From the NCBI GenBank assembly GCA_946811695.1, contig OX328132.1, positions 122,028,235 through 122,092,234 of the forward strand: a DNA stretch of 64,000 bases. Reading direction: 5' to 3'. Shown here in pieces: positions 43,206 through 53,080 of this stretch (positions within the stretch are counted from its first letter, which is position 1; the number at the start of each line of letters is the position of its first letter). Made by a program: the position numbers and the translations under genes. The stretch is from Gonocerus acuteangulatus (Eukaryota; Arthropoda; Insecta; Hemiptera; Coreidae). The notes below the pieces were generated by a model. The model saw only the letters and a list, made by a program, of their open reading frames with translations. It was not told the DNA's origin and did no database searches.

Positions 43206-45338
43206 CTGTTCCCTCTGTAGCTCCCAGACGAATGGTCCGATTTTGATGAAATTTGGTACATTACAGAAAATAATTAAATACTGCCAAGCACTTCTTTTAT
43301 GCAGTACAAATAATCACTCTTTAAATAAAAAAAGTAATTTTAAAGTAAAATCCCCATGGAATCTCGTGAATAGAAACTGCAGAGTTCAGTTGTTACATAA
43401 GTTAATTACACAATGAAATAAAACATGCATGAATCATAATCTATTTCCAAATATATATACAAATCTAGGAGAGAAATTACTGACAAAAAAAGTCCATCCA
43501 CCAGGAGCTGTATAAACTGACCACATTCTGGGCAAAGAAACTGCTACAAGCAGCATATAAAGTTTAGCTTTTCTATATTAGGAATAACGAGCTGAGTCAA
43601 ATACTAAAAAGAAAAAACATGCTTCCAGGTAAATAGTTTTTGCTACTGGGCAATTTTTTCTGATTATCACAGTACATCTTTTGCATTAGTTTAAATCTTT
43701 ATATATCTCATGTTTTGAAGGAAAATAAAAATTATGCTTGCTTGCAGCACATTAATATTTGGGTATGGAGTAGAGATGAGGTAAATCCCACTCCTAATGA
43801 ACCGAACTTGACTTTTTTTTTTCCAGAATTCATCTAATCATTAGTTTAGGAAATGGTATAGATCGTTTCAGTGAAAGAAAGGAAATTTTAAAGCTAATAG
43901 GGTCAAAAATGAACATGTCCTTTCTTTTGTCATTTAATTGCAAAGAACAAAATGTGAGATATCAGATGTATGTATTATAGTTGTATTTTGCTAGGGTTTT
44001 TTTTTATAATTTTTCCCAAACATTCAACAATACTTATGATCATTGTGTATGTAGTCAATAAATAAAATAACATGTAAAGTATATAATAACGTGTAAAACT
44101 AAATGCACAAATTGTATATTCACTTTAAAAAATTCAAATTATTTTATATTCACTTTATTGTTGTAAATAAAAATGTCTTCTTCTTCTAAAAAGTGAGGTG
44201 CCATAAATATGATGAACATATGTATTTGCTTAAATAAAATGATTGACGAGAGCCATTTTTATAGACAGAAGGCAGGATTGATTCAAAACTTCTTGCACAA
44301 GGGCAAGCTTTTTGTAGCTACCTTTTTTAAAGAAAGAAATCAAAGAAGACAATGTAATTATCAGAGCGATTTCTAAGGAAAATAAAGTACATTCACAATT
44401 GAAATGGAAACAAAAAGAGCTTACATATTCTATTTCTGAATTTAAACTATATATAATTATTATTTAGTTCATAGGTAAATACAAGTTAACAAAACGATGT
44501 ATTGTAAGTTAGAGCTGAATAATAACTAGGCTGCCAAAATCAATACATAATATGATTGCAAATTACAAAATGTTTTAATAAACGTAGCAATTGTTATACC
44601 TTTCCTATCCCACAGCGTGTAAGCATTTCAGCAGCGACACTTCCAACTCCACCAACTCCAACAATTATTACTGAATAGTTTCTTATTTCTTCGTAATTAT
44701 GAACTACACCCATCCTTTTAAGTGCCATGAGTCGACTGTAAGCAATATTTAATTTTATATGAGTCATTGATAAATTTTGTAAGATATTAAATGATGAAAG
44801 AAAGATGATAATCCACTCATTTTATGGAATCTAATCTGAAGTAAAGAGGCAGATGCCTTAAACAACAATTGTGTCATAAGATGCTATCATTTATTTGTGC
44901 TAATATGATTTTATTGTGTTGCTCTTAATGGCAAAATGACTAACATATGTTATAAATTCAAAGGTAAGCAACAAAACATTTAACCCCTTGAAAGAATAAA
45001 GAATCGTATATTGTGAAACAATATCCCATACAATACATTCTATAATAATATAAAGTTGTAATATATTAGAGCACTGAAACGTTAGGGAAAACAACTTAAC
45101 AAAATATCCAAACACATAGGAATTACAACTGCTAATAGTTGATAAAACTCGTATTACCATTACAAAAGATTAAAAATAATAAACAGATGGGCTGAATGTG
45201 TTACCTGTAAGGGTTTGTATCTTTAACTTCATCTGACATTCGGCTTATTTTACCTCTTTGAAGTTCAGCCAGCTCATTTTCAAGAGCTTTGATCTGTCTT
45301 TTGATTTGATTAATTTGTTCACTCTTGTCACACGACAT
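39769..45338 (-). CDS. UBA5: UBA5, UFM1-activating enzyme (E1), four N-terminal exons; 3' part not found
   Basis: UBA5 adenylates the ubiquitin-like protein UFM1 and passes it to UFC1 in ufmylation, mainly linked to ER homeostasis. Exons at 45205-45338, 44600-44735, 42569-42765 and 39769-39955 join in phase to give 218 codons. The product contains the nucleotide-binding glycine motif [15 protein letters not shown], the helix [12 protein letters not shown], the [17 protein letters not shown] strand-loop, and [15 protein letters not shown] followed by [18 protein letters not shown] sequence (here [14 protein letters not shown]). These are diagnostic of UBA5 rather than other ThiF/E1 proteins. 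Every donor is GT and every acceptor AG. Known UBA5 proteins are about 400 residues, so the exons with the catalytic cysteine and the UFC1-binding tail are missing here. They should lie on the minus strand below 39769, possibly beyond the window or in the 34245-34444 gap. Introns hold a mariner remnant, a MITE and TA repeats. Confidence 0.95.
40658..40719. repeat. (TA)n microsatellite
   Basis: Perfect TA run of about 62 bp in UBA5 intron 3. Confidence 0.95.
41113..41369 (+). mobile_element. MITE with GTATATA termini, copy 3
   Basis: Left end GGGTGTATATAAGGGGGGCT; right end CACCCCCC... then AAAATTATTTTCT and TCTATATACGTTA. Inserted in UBA5 intron 3. Confidence 0.6.
41470..41645 (+). repeat. 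two-unit repeat with TCTGTCTGTTTGTT
   Basis: Two ~115-bp units start TCTGTCTGTTTGTTCCCTAT and GTCTGTCTGTTGTTTATAC, each followed by an ACAAATnnACAC word. The same family as 17965-18240. Confidence 0.65.
41752..42345 (-). pseudogene. mariner transposase remnant, internally deleted
   Basis: Minus strand. The N-terminal part reads [13 protein letters not shown] and [20 protein letters not shown], the helix-turn-helix. A deletion then joins to the catalytic part [34 protein letters not shown], the diagnostic [20 protein letters not shown] and EALGGQRF. The C terminus is [14 protein letters not shown]. Stops replace expected codons at several places, including TAG or TAA for tryptophan. The second catalytic D of DDD appears as N in FQNNGRPH. 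The element is dead and sits in a UBA5 intron. Confidence 0.85.
42569..42765 (-). CDS. UBA5: UBA5 exon 3
   Basis: The exon follows a pyrimidine-rich acceptor ending TCTAG. It encodes [20 protein letters not shown], then the NINPDV-like and NITTVENYE segments conserved in UBA5. It is 197 nt long and the donor is GTAAGT, phase 2. Confidence 0.95.
43090..43260 (+). repeat. dispersed repeat family A, left-end fragment
   Basis: GCGCGGTTCCTCCCTCCCCC and CCCGCTTATAAGGTTGA, then a TA tract, TTTGTCTGTTCCCTCTGTAG and GGTCCGATTTTGATGAAATT. The match ends near 43260. Confidence 0.7.
43157..43200. repeat. (TA)n microsatellite inside repeat A fragment
   Basis: Perfect TA run at the same relative place as in copy 2 of the family. 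Confidence 0.95.
44600..44735 (-). CDS. UBA5: UBA5 exon 2 (nucleotide-binding motif)
   Basis: The acceptor TTGCTTACAG precedes the exon, which completes a serine codon split with exon 1. The 136-nt exon encodes [12 protein letters not shown] and the glycine-rich ATP-binding loop VGVGGVGSV, ending RCGIGK with donor GTATAA in phase 0. Confidence 0.94.
44736..45204 (-). other. UBA5 intron 1
   Basis: A 469-bp AT-rich intron with consensus splice sites. Nothing else was recognised in it. Confidence 0.85.
45205..45338 (-). CDS. UBA5: UBA5 exon 1 (start codon)
   Basis: The ATG is at 45338-45336 on the minus strand, with an in-frame TAA just upstream. The exon encodes 44 codons plus two bases. It begins [20 protein letters not shown], a short coiled-coil-like helix as in UBA5 orthologues, and ends at the conserved DTNPY-S junction. 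The donor is GTAACA, phase 2. Confidence 0.93.
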
Positions 45339-46247
45339 TATTAACTATCAACCCCCCAACAGCTTATAATAACAGTTTGACAAACAGACAAACTCTTTCA
45401 AAATTGGCAGAGGTAATATAGCAGTTTGACACGTGGTATATCGATAACCACTTAAGTACTAGAATTCAACAGTGAGGTCAAAATTTACTGAGGCAGAATA
45501 GTAAAGGAGAGTGTGTATTTTATTTTAACAGAGCGCTCTAGCGGATTAATCTAACATCAGCGTTTCTAATATTTACATTCAAAGTATTTTGCCAAAAAAT
45601 TGGCTAGCAATTGCGGCAATTTTACGTGGCCGAATTTGGGATTTGACCAGCTCATTTGACGCAGAATTTAATGTTGTTTAATAATAATGTGATAGAAGAT
45701 ACTCCATCTGAGAAATGTGCTTAGAAATGCGAGTGCACCACGAATCTCATTCGTCTGGAAGACCAACGAATCCTTAGAAATGGCAGCTGCTTTATTCATA
45801 TCTAAAGCATCAACAACTGGATTTATTTTTTTCCCCAGCTTGTTAAAATGGGTTCTGGCGGAAGCGACATTCCTAGTAAAATTTCCCTGGACGTCTGGAC
45901 CCGGGAAGTTGCTTTTATGAAAATTTGTTTGATCGAGGAAATGAGTTCATTGAATTGTATTTTCTATTTTAAAGATTAGGTCTGTCTAGGTAAATTCATC
46001 GTTATTTAGGTGATATCATCCTGAATAGTTTTTTTTTTTTAGGTTCTTCCAAATTTGCATAAATGATACTACAAGACGCGAATCATATAAAAAAGCGATC
46101 ATTATAATGTTTAGAAGAAAGGGGGAAAATAGGTGAAAACCTAAGAATCCGGTCGCTATTCATAAGTCACGAACTCCAGATACATATACTGCAAGGAAAG
46201 AGGTATTTTTCAGAGATTAGTTGTTCCGGGCACCCTGCAACGAATGG
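45339..46247. other. UBA5 upstream region
   Basis: This stretch presumably holds the UBA5 5' UTR and promoter. No TATA box, CpG cluster or other element could be assigned. The open frame near 45717-45920 shows no recognisable protein. Confidence 0.4.
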
Positions 46248-47461
46248 CCTCATTTGGGGTGAGTTCGGACACATTTTCGAGGTTTTCTCGTAATTACAAA
46301 AGACAGAATTTTTGTAAAAATCTGGAAAAATTAATGTATGAACCCTTAACATTCGTCTATCGAATAGTGTATTTTTGTTTTTAAATATCTCAATAATTTT
46401 CAATTTTTTATCGCTAAAATGTGTCCGAACTCACCCCTACGTGTGGGGTGAGGTCGGACAGCCTTTAGTTTCTGTAAAAATCTTAACTTAAACTATAGTT
46501 GGAGTGCACTCGGTCATAATTGACGATATTCTCAAGAGGAATATTTTCTATAATATTTTTTAGATTTATAAAATATTCTTAAACTGTTTCCTTATCAACT
46601 TTTGCTCTACACCTTTTGATGCTTTGTGTAAGGAGTTCCGTTAATTGCTGATTCCTTTGCATAAAACCGTCAAACCATTCCAGTCTGGGCTTGTTGTCTT
46701 AAAATCCTGCGATGTTTTTCCTGACCTGTCCAAATATATTTTTAGGATTTGGCGAATATCTTAATCAAGTTTATGGAAAGTCCCGTTCAGCTGCAGTTAA
46801 AATTCCCTTTGCCATTTTTTTTTCTTCTTGGCTTAATTTTGTTGGCCACCACTTTTTTTAGTGTGTTTTCCTCTAGCTTCATCATTAAAAGTTGATTAAG
46901 GTATTTTGTTGTACAACAAATAACCTAAATCGATAAACCTCTCTCAGAGTCTTCTTCTCGGTTTTGACATCGTCCATCATATTTTTCAAAGCCTCTTTCG
47001 AATAAATACTTTTTTATTTTTAGCCAAGAGGACACGGGTATAATTGAGCATGTCCGAGCTCACCCCACGGTATGCGAGTTTTTTTACTTAAACGAGTAAA
47101 AAAATCTTTTGAACCAAAAAAATAAATATATTTTTTTTATGTATCATTAGACAACATATAAACCGACTATACAATATGAAAAATTAGGGTTTAATTACTT
47201 ACACAGCCTCTACACAGACGTTTGTTTCTAGCATTTCGAAAATCATAGAAATTACATCTTATATTAAAATATTCATTATTCACTTCAAAGTGTTCTCAAG
47301 GCGATTTCGGCTTAACTATATGGGGAAAATGGAATATCGATCGTATTTGTCAAGCCTATTATGACTCTAATGAAAACATTTGCTCAAGGTCACGTGATTT
47401 CCTGCGCCATGCACTACTGTCTGAACTCGTACTCCCTGTCCGAACTCACCCCAAACGACGG
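46248..47461. mobile_element. pogo-type DNA transposon, copy 2
   Basis: Colinear with 5520-6740 and highly similar. The right terminus is intact (GTCCGAACTCACCCCAAACG then ACGG, followed by TA). The left terminus has changed (CCTCATTTGGGGTGAG). It carries the same internal copies of the terminal word and the same decayed transposase on the minus strand. Confidence 0.85.
46500..47060 (-). pseudogene. pogo-type transposase remnant, copy 2
   Basis: The minus-strand region corresponds to that at 5760-6344: the helix-turn-helix segment near 46960-47040, CENP-B-like WFDGFMQRN-type sequence near 46640-46690 and the region ahead of the NYD motif near 46520. Several stops and shifts are present and the catalytic core is missing. 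Confidence 0.55.
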
Positions 47462-47465
47462 TACA

Positions 47466-48372
47466 ATTCCTAAAAGAAAATTTAAAGCCGCAGCCGATGA
47501 CCCTGTAACAGTGGGTAACCGCCCGGTTGTCTCACATATTTGTCACCTGAGGCCCCCCTGCTTTAAATCATTTTTAGGTAGCCATTTTGAGAATGAGCAC
47601 ATGCTAGTGTGTAAACTCTCTTCTCTAGTCTGTTTCTTTCTGAGTTGTATTCCGCTTTAGTGCTATATTGTGTTCACCAAAAGACATTGTGTATAAACTG
47701 GTTAATATTACTCAATACCAGTTACTATATCATTTTGTGTACCATCAGAAGACATTATAATATATTTTACTTTCTATTTCTTTCTTTTATTATTTTTGCA
47801 CAACCTCCTGTTAAAGTGGTGACCCCGAGGGTGTTATCTAGATTGTTTTTCGTCATTATACATTTTGAGACAATGCCTGATGAGAAGATTGAAGACAACC
47901 CCAGCCTTCAAACTCCTTTTGAAGAAGCAAGTTTAGCAACTGCAGCCAAGATACCTAACTTCTGGAGAGCAAATCCTGAACGTTGGTTTTGCTCAGCAGA
48001 AGCTGCTTTTGCTACCAGCAAGATTACTTCAAGTAAGGTAAAATTTCCAGAAGCAGAGGACGCAACCTGTGTTACTATCATCACTTCTTCAAGGACAAGG
48101 CACGTAAGTGCAAGGAACCCTGGGATTGGAGTAAAATGAAGAACCAGGGAAACTGATTTCGGCGACTGATAAGGCGGAGTCAGTCGCTCACACCCTCAAC
48201 CGCCGTCTCTTTATTAAGGATAAATCCACGTATGAAAAATTCTTAGTAGACACTGGTGCCTCTATATCTGTTGTACCTCCGAGACGATGCGACCGCAAGG
48301 GTATTTCGAGCATGACTCTCTACGCTGCAAATGAAACGCCCATTAAGACCTACGGTGAGGTAAGGCACTCAC
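47466..48372 (+). mobile_element. Ty3/gypsy-type LTR retrotransposon remnant
   Basis: Order seen: an LTR-like leader (about 47466-47800), a primer-binding-site-like GTGGTGACCCCGAGGG (47815-47830), gag start, zinc-knuckle-like segment and protease. RT, integrase and a second LTR are absent. The match stops near 48372, where another repeat begins. Confidence 0.75.
47873..48372 (+). pseudogene. gypsy gag and protease fragments
   Basis: ATG at 47873 opens MPDEKIEDNP and then KIPNFWRANPERWFCSAEAA, the conserved start of arthropod Ty3/gypsy gag. After KVKFPEAED the middle of gag is deleted. In a shifted frame the sequence continues NLCYYHHFFKDKARKCKEP, the C-C-H-C-type end of gag. Another shift leads to the protease with the active-site triad in FLVDTGASISVVPP. 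Two frameshifts and the deletion make it non-functional. Confidence 0.8.
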
Positions 48373-48889
48373 TTTTGGCACTCAGGCCTTGATACGGGGA
48401 GTTTCATAGGCTTGGTCAAAAACATCTGTATGTTTGTAATATTACTTATTTGGTTTCTAATTTATTTTTGCTTTTCTAGAAGCAAAAAGTAGATGCAGCA
48501 TGGCACGCCACAAAGTGGAGCCAAATGAGATTTCGTGTTTCACGGTGCTAAATAATAACCGAATTCAATGCACTTTTTTTAAAAAAAAAAAAAAAGCTAA
48601 TACAATTTAGAACAACTTCGTCTGGCCAGATTTTTGTTTTTTGTTTTCCCTGTTTATTAAATTACATGTGAATAATTCACTAACTTTTACAATTGAGCAT
48701 AAAATAATATTTTAACGATAGATTCTTTGGCAGCTAAGTCCGGAGGAGGTCTGGTAGGCTTTGCAGATGAGCTTGCATCAGAGGTCGGTTTCCCCCTGTC
48801 CAGAGATACAGTCTTTGGTCCAGATGGTAGTTGTAGGTCCAAGGATTTATCGCTCCTCTTGAGAACCAAATCCTCAATAATGGTCCGAT

Positions 48890-49800
48890 TTTGATGAAAT
48901 TGGGTACAAAAATCTTTCGTCTAATTTGAAAGGTCAAGTTCGTTAACCAGCAGAATCCGCCCACCGGAACATGGTTTTTGGAGCGAATGTCGCGCGAAAA
49001 AAATTATTCCGCTTACTTCATATGCTTGCAAGTACTCGTTTTATAGGCTTCTTGACCTAGGAAAATGAATGACACCATTTTTAAGGCGATAGCTTTAACC
49101 GTCTTCGAGAAAATTGGAGAAATAGTTGTTGAATGACGTTTTTGGTTTGGGTACTTAGAATCATGGGACTCAGTTGAAACATTTTCTGTAAGTTTGAATT
49201 TCATCAAAACTCATATCTTAAAATTTTGATTACGTTTGAAGTTAAGGAAGGGTTAGAATAAAATATTTTATAAGCAGACATGAAAAGCTTTGGGAAATTC
49301 GTATACTTTCCTTAATATCTCGAAAACGGCTGAGAATCTTGGCAAGCGGAAAGTTACCATTCGAAAGCTTACTAAATGTTCTACAAAAAAGGTTCTGAAG
49401 AAAGTTTTGATTAGGCGATGTCAATCGGAGAAAAACGTGCTTAAACCTTTAAAGTAATTGATTTCGTTTATTCGAACGGTTCCTTTTGTATCTTTTTATC
49501 CTTGTTATTTTTTAATTGTTTATAGTTGGATAATATATTTGACCATAAAACAGGTTAAGTAAAATAAGAAAAAGAATTTATTGTTAGAAAAATAGCTTTT
49601 CAAGAGAGAGATTCCAAGACCTTGTGTCTCTATGCGGCGACCTTTTGTGGGGTTGGCCGACACATGCAGGTAAGACTTCCTTTTCAAGAAAAGTGGAACC
49701 AAAATAATAACTGTTTCTATTTTAATCTTTCCAAATTAGACTAGGAATAAGAATGGAACCGCGCTTTGATGATGCAGTTCCTGCGAGTCGGACTTTTTTC
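48890..49800 (+). repeat. dispersed repeat family A, copy 5
   Basis: Carries GGTCCGATTTTGATGAAATT, TTCGTTAACCAGCAGAATCC, GTACTCGTTTTATAGGCTTC, GGAAGGGTTAGAATAAAATA and GATGTCAATCGGAGAAA. It ends with GGAACCGCGCTTTGATGATG and CAGTTCCTGCGAGTCGGAC. On the minus strand it has the 60-codon frame MTSPNQNFLQ..., also present in copy 2. Confidence 0.75.
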
Positions 49801-50156
49801 AACTAACGTAGTTGTAGTTGAAAAGTACAACTACATATTTAGCAGTTGACAAAGAGTATTTGCGCGCGGCCAACTACAAACTACTAAAAGCATTTGTAGT
49901 TGCAACTACTCATGAGTAATGCTTGCTTTAAATAGCGGAATTTAATTTTTTAAATGCACTATATCCTGTAGGTTAAAATTATTAAACGTTTTACTAAGTA
50001 GCTGTCTGTGTAGTTAGATACTACTGCCCAACTCCGATTAATGGTAGAGGGTAAAATTCCACAACTACTTGAGGATTTAAACTGCTCTTGAGATCAAAAC
50101 ATAAGCGAATAATGCCATTTTAGGGAGGAACAGCAACAATGGGACTGGCTTATTCA
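49800..50156. other. intergenic with CAACTAC/GTAGTTG repeats
   Basis: Between 49805 and 49915 the words GTAGTTG and CAACTAC recur in both orientations, giving several possible hairpins. Otherwise no feature. Confidence 0.4.
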
Positions 50157-51384
50157 TTTTTTCTCAGCCCTCAAATAGACTACAGATTCAATACTTACAG
50201 GATAACTTCTACATTTAGTAAGCATTAAACCTATGAAAATGAAGTGGAGGTTTATTAGGGAATAAATCGAACGATTGGCTACCTTTTGTCAACAAAATGT
50301 GGAATGTAGTTTTGTTACTTTCAAATACCTTTTGTGCAGAAATTAAAAATTATTCATTTTTTAATGGCCAAACTGTGGGTATCCATTGTCCATTCCAGAA
50401 GCAATAAATGTAACTGAATGAAACGATTGGAAAAGTTTTTCATTTGAGAGATCTGTGACATTTCATGTTTTTTAATGTTTTTTGTTTTGCATGATGTATT
50501 TGGCACCCAGTTTTGTCTAGAAATTTTGAGCGGAGAATTCAAAAAGATTTCAGGGTAGTTGAATAATTTTAATCCAGAATTTACACATAATTTGAAATGT
50601 TTTTAAATAATTAAAATAAAACTAAATTTGTGGACAGACAAAGCCACATTCATACGAAATGGAATATTTAACAGTCCCAATTCGCTTACTTGGTTTCATT
50701 TTAATCCTTATGTCTTGTACACACAAACAGTAGCTGCTCCAAGTTAACATGTGATGCAGAATTCAGGAAGAATATCTTCTTCTGCAAAGCCTGATTCCTG
50801 ACATTTTTGATTCAACATATTTTTAAGCCTCCACATGATTTAAATAAGACCAACCTATTGCATTGCAAGACGTTCCGCTTGCACATAGATTCATGGTTCA
50901 TGATGGATTGCTGTCCTGCACATTGCAGCAGTGCTGTTAGGCAGTGGATCCATCCACTGTCCAAGTTAATAAAGGTCCAATTGCAAATTTAGCAAATTTT
51001 CAAAAATATTAGCAAATATTTTAGTGCCTAAAACATCATGTAAAAGATAAATCAATGAAAATTTGTTAAACGCAAAATGTAACAGATCTCCCAAATGAAA
51101 AACTTTTCCAATCATTTCTTTCAGTTACTTTTTATTGATTCTGGACTGGACAATGGATACTTACAGTTTGGCAATTAAAAAATGAATAATTTTTAATTTG
51201 TTCACACAAGGTATTTGAAAGTAACAAAACTACATTCCACATTTTTTTGACAAAAGGTAGCCAATCTTTCAATTTATCCCCGAATAAACCTCCACTTTAT
51301 TTGCATGGATTTAATGCTTAATAAATGTAGAAGTTTTCATGTAAGTATTGAATCTGTAGTCCATTAGAGGGCTGAGAAAACAAA
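50157..51384. mobile_element. element with ~300-bp terminal inverted repeats
   Basis: Arms 50157-50458 and 51082-51384 are inverted copies with moderate divergence (TTTTCTCAGCCCTCAAATAG against its near-complement). The centre of about 620 bp has a plus-strand frame with DSWFMMDCCPAHCSSAVRQW, which resembles the D-G-C-P-A-H block of Tc1/mariner-like transposases. No other transposase motif or target duplication was identified. Confidence 0.6.
50807..50992 (+). pseudogene. possible Tc1/mariner-like transposase fragment
   Basis: A short frame with WFMMDCCPAHCSSAVRQWIH. In some Tc1/mariner-type transposases the block QQDGCPAHYAxxVRxWL contains the second catalytic aspartate and is followed by a proline-rich PPRSPDL stretch, which is not seen here. 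The match is short and the call is tentative. Confidence 0.35.
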
Positions 51385-51730
51385 ATCACGAAAAAACTCT
51401 GATTCATTGATAAAAACAGAAGTGCGTTATTGGACGTCCAGAAAGTATCTTTTAATAATAATTTTAGTGAATTAATTTACTGTCTTTTGAAAGGAAATTT
51501 TGTCTATTTTATGATAGAATAATTAGGATTTAATTATCTTGAATAGTTTTTGAGAAATCCTTTCTTATTCATTAAAAAACATGACTACGTTAAAAAAAAA
51601 AAAAACAGAAAATTGGGCATAGCTCCTTTTCCTTTCGGAATCGGACCATACTTGAAATGAACTTTTTTGTTGGAAATGATGTCTAGAATCACCTCCTTGA
51701 GTTTGGCTACTTAGACCTGAATCACCCTAT
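51385..51730. other. intergenic, no gene recognised
   Basis: Ends with ACCTGAATCACCCTATATA, which resembles the termini of some Tc1/mariner-like elements (GGGTGATTCA). No matching left end was found. Confidence 0.35.
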
Positions 51731-52441
51731 ATATATATACGTGTGTGTGTGTGTGTTTTTTACACAAACTCAAAAATGGTCCGAATTTGGTACTATAATA
51801 TGGTATTTAATTTGGTAGGTGGTGAAGTTTAAGTTCGCGAAATTTGGCGAAAATAATTGTTACGCGTACTTCATATACTTGCAAGTACCCTTTTTATAGG
51901 TTTCTTGGCCTAGAAAAACGAATGAAACCATTTTTAAGGCAATTTCATAAACCCGTTTCGAGGAAATTGGAAAAATAATTGTTGAATAAAGTTTGTGGGT
52001 TGGGTACTTAGGATCATGGGATTCAGTTAAAATATATTCTGCATGTTTGAAATTCATATAAACAAAGAAGTGTAAATTTTGGTTACTTTTGGAGTAAAGG
52101 AAGGGTCAGAATAAAATATTTTATTAATAGTCATGAAACGTTTTGGGAATTTCGTATATTTTCCTTAATATCTCGAAAACGGTTGGAAACTCGTGGTAAG
52201 TGGAAGGTGGCCATTCAAACGCTTACTAAATTCTCCCCAAAATATGTTCTGATGGAATTTTCGATGGGACGGTCAAATTTTGAAAAAAAAAAAAAAAAAA
52301 AAAACGGCTCTCTTATTTAAACGGTTCTTTTTGTCTGCTATCCTTATTATTATTATTATTTTTTTTTTTTAATTGATTATATGACTAAAATGTATTTGAT
52401 AATAAAACAGGACACGTAAAATTAGAAACAATATTTCGTTA

Positions 52442-52605
52442 ATGGGGTCTCCCGTGGTCTAATGGCTAGCGCCTTGGATTCATAAGCGGGAGATGGTGGG
52501 TTCGATTCCCAACCTCCGGCAGGAATTTTATCATCCCACGGCTCGCTGGTAAAATTCCTCGCTGCACCCTGGATGTCGGCGCTAATGACCTAGATGTAGA
52601 TGCGC

Positions 52606-52654
<49 letters not shown>
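52442..52654 (+). mobile_element. tRNA-derived SINE, copy 3, with 11-bp target duplication
   Basis: Complete plus-strand copy between ATATTTCGTTA duplications (52431-52441 and 52655-52665). A box TGGTCTAATGGCTAGCGC, B box GGGTTCGATTCCC. The body has AGGAATTTTATCATCCCACG and its near inverted GGTAAAATTCCTC. The tail is GGCGCTAATGACCTAGATGT then AGATGCGCAGT, followed by about 50 A. The best reference copy of the family in the window. Confidence 0.96.
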
Positions 52655-52657
<3 letters not shown>

Positions 52658-52880
52658 TTTCGTTATTAGAAAAAGAAAAAGAATATTTTTGTCTCTGTTT
52701 ACCTCAGTTTTTAATTAGTTGTTGTTTTCTTTCTCTTTTCTGACTGCTATTTTACCGAGGTTCCATGTGTTTACGGTTTTGATTACATTTAGAGTTAAGA
52801 AAGTAATCGAAAAAAAAATGTATTAAGGCATTTACGTTTTGAGACCTTCGTATTTTAAATTGCATTTAACAGTAATATAA

Positions 52881-53080
52881 GCCAACGACCATAGCCACGT
52901 TGAATACACCGGTTCCCATAGATCACCGAAGTTAAGCAAGGTCGGCCGTGGTCAGTACCTGAATGGGTGACCGACCACGTGCTGTTGGCATTATAAAAGG
53001 GCGGCAACCTATAGATAGCCCGGCGCTAATGGCCAAGATGTAGATGCGCCGTAAAAAAAAACAAAAAAAAAAAAAAAAAA
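52881..53080 (+). mobile_element. 5S rRNA-derived SINE (SINE3 type) sharing its tail with the tRNA SINE
   Basis: Head 52881-52990 is 5S rRNA-like: GCCAACGACCATAGCCACGT, GATCACCGAAGTTAAGCAAG, GTCAGTACCTGAATGGGTGA, CGTGCTGTTGGC. It includes the internal promoter region (A box/C box) and lacks about ten bases of the usual CCTGGGAACACC loop. After a short linker comes the tail GGCGCTAATGGCCAAGATGT then AGATGCGCCGT and poly-A, the same tail as the tRNA SINE. ACAGTAATATAAG duplications (52869-52881 and 53081-53093) show retroposition. Confidence 0.95.

Larger units (their letters stand above)
42766..44599 (-). other. UBA5 intron 2
   Basis: AT-rich intron. Near 43100-43260 it holds a fragment of the dispersed repeat (left end with TA tract). 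No coding or RNA signal was seen in the remainder. Confidence 0.8.

Noticed and set aside
52446..52525. A functional tRNA gene
   Set aside because: The tRNA-like head is followed by the SINE body and poly-A with target duplications, and the same arrangement recurs at 13.4 and 29.5 kb.
52881..52990. A genuine 5S rRNA gene
   Set aside because: Part of the CCTGGGAACACC region is missing, no T-run terminator follows, and the head is joined to a SINE tail with flanking duplications.
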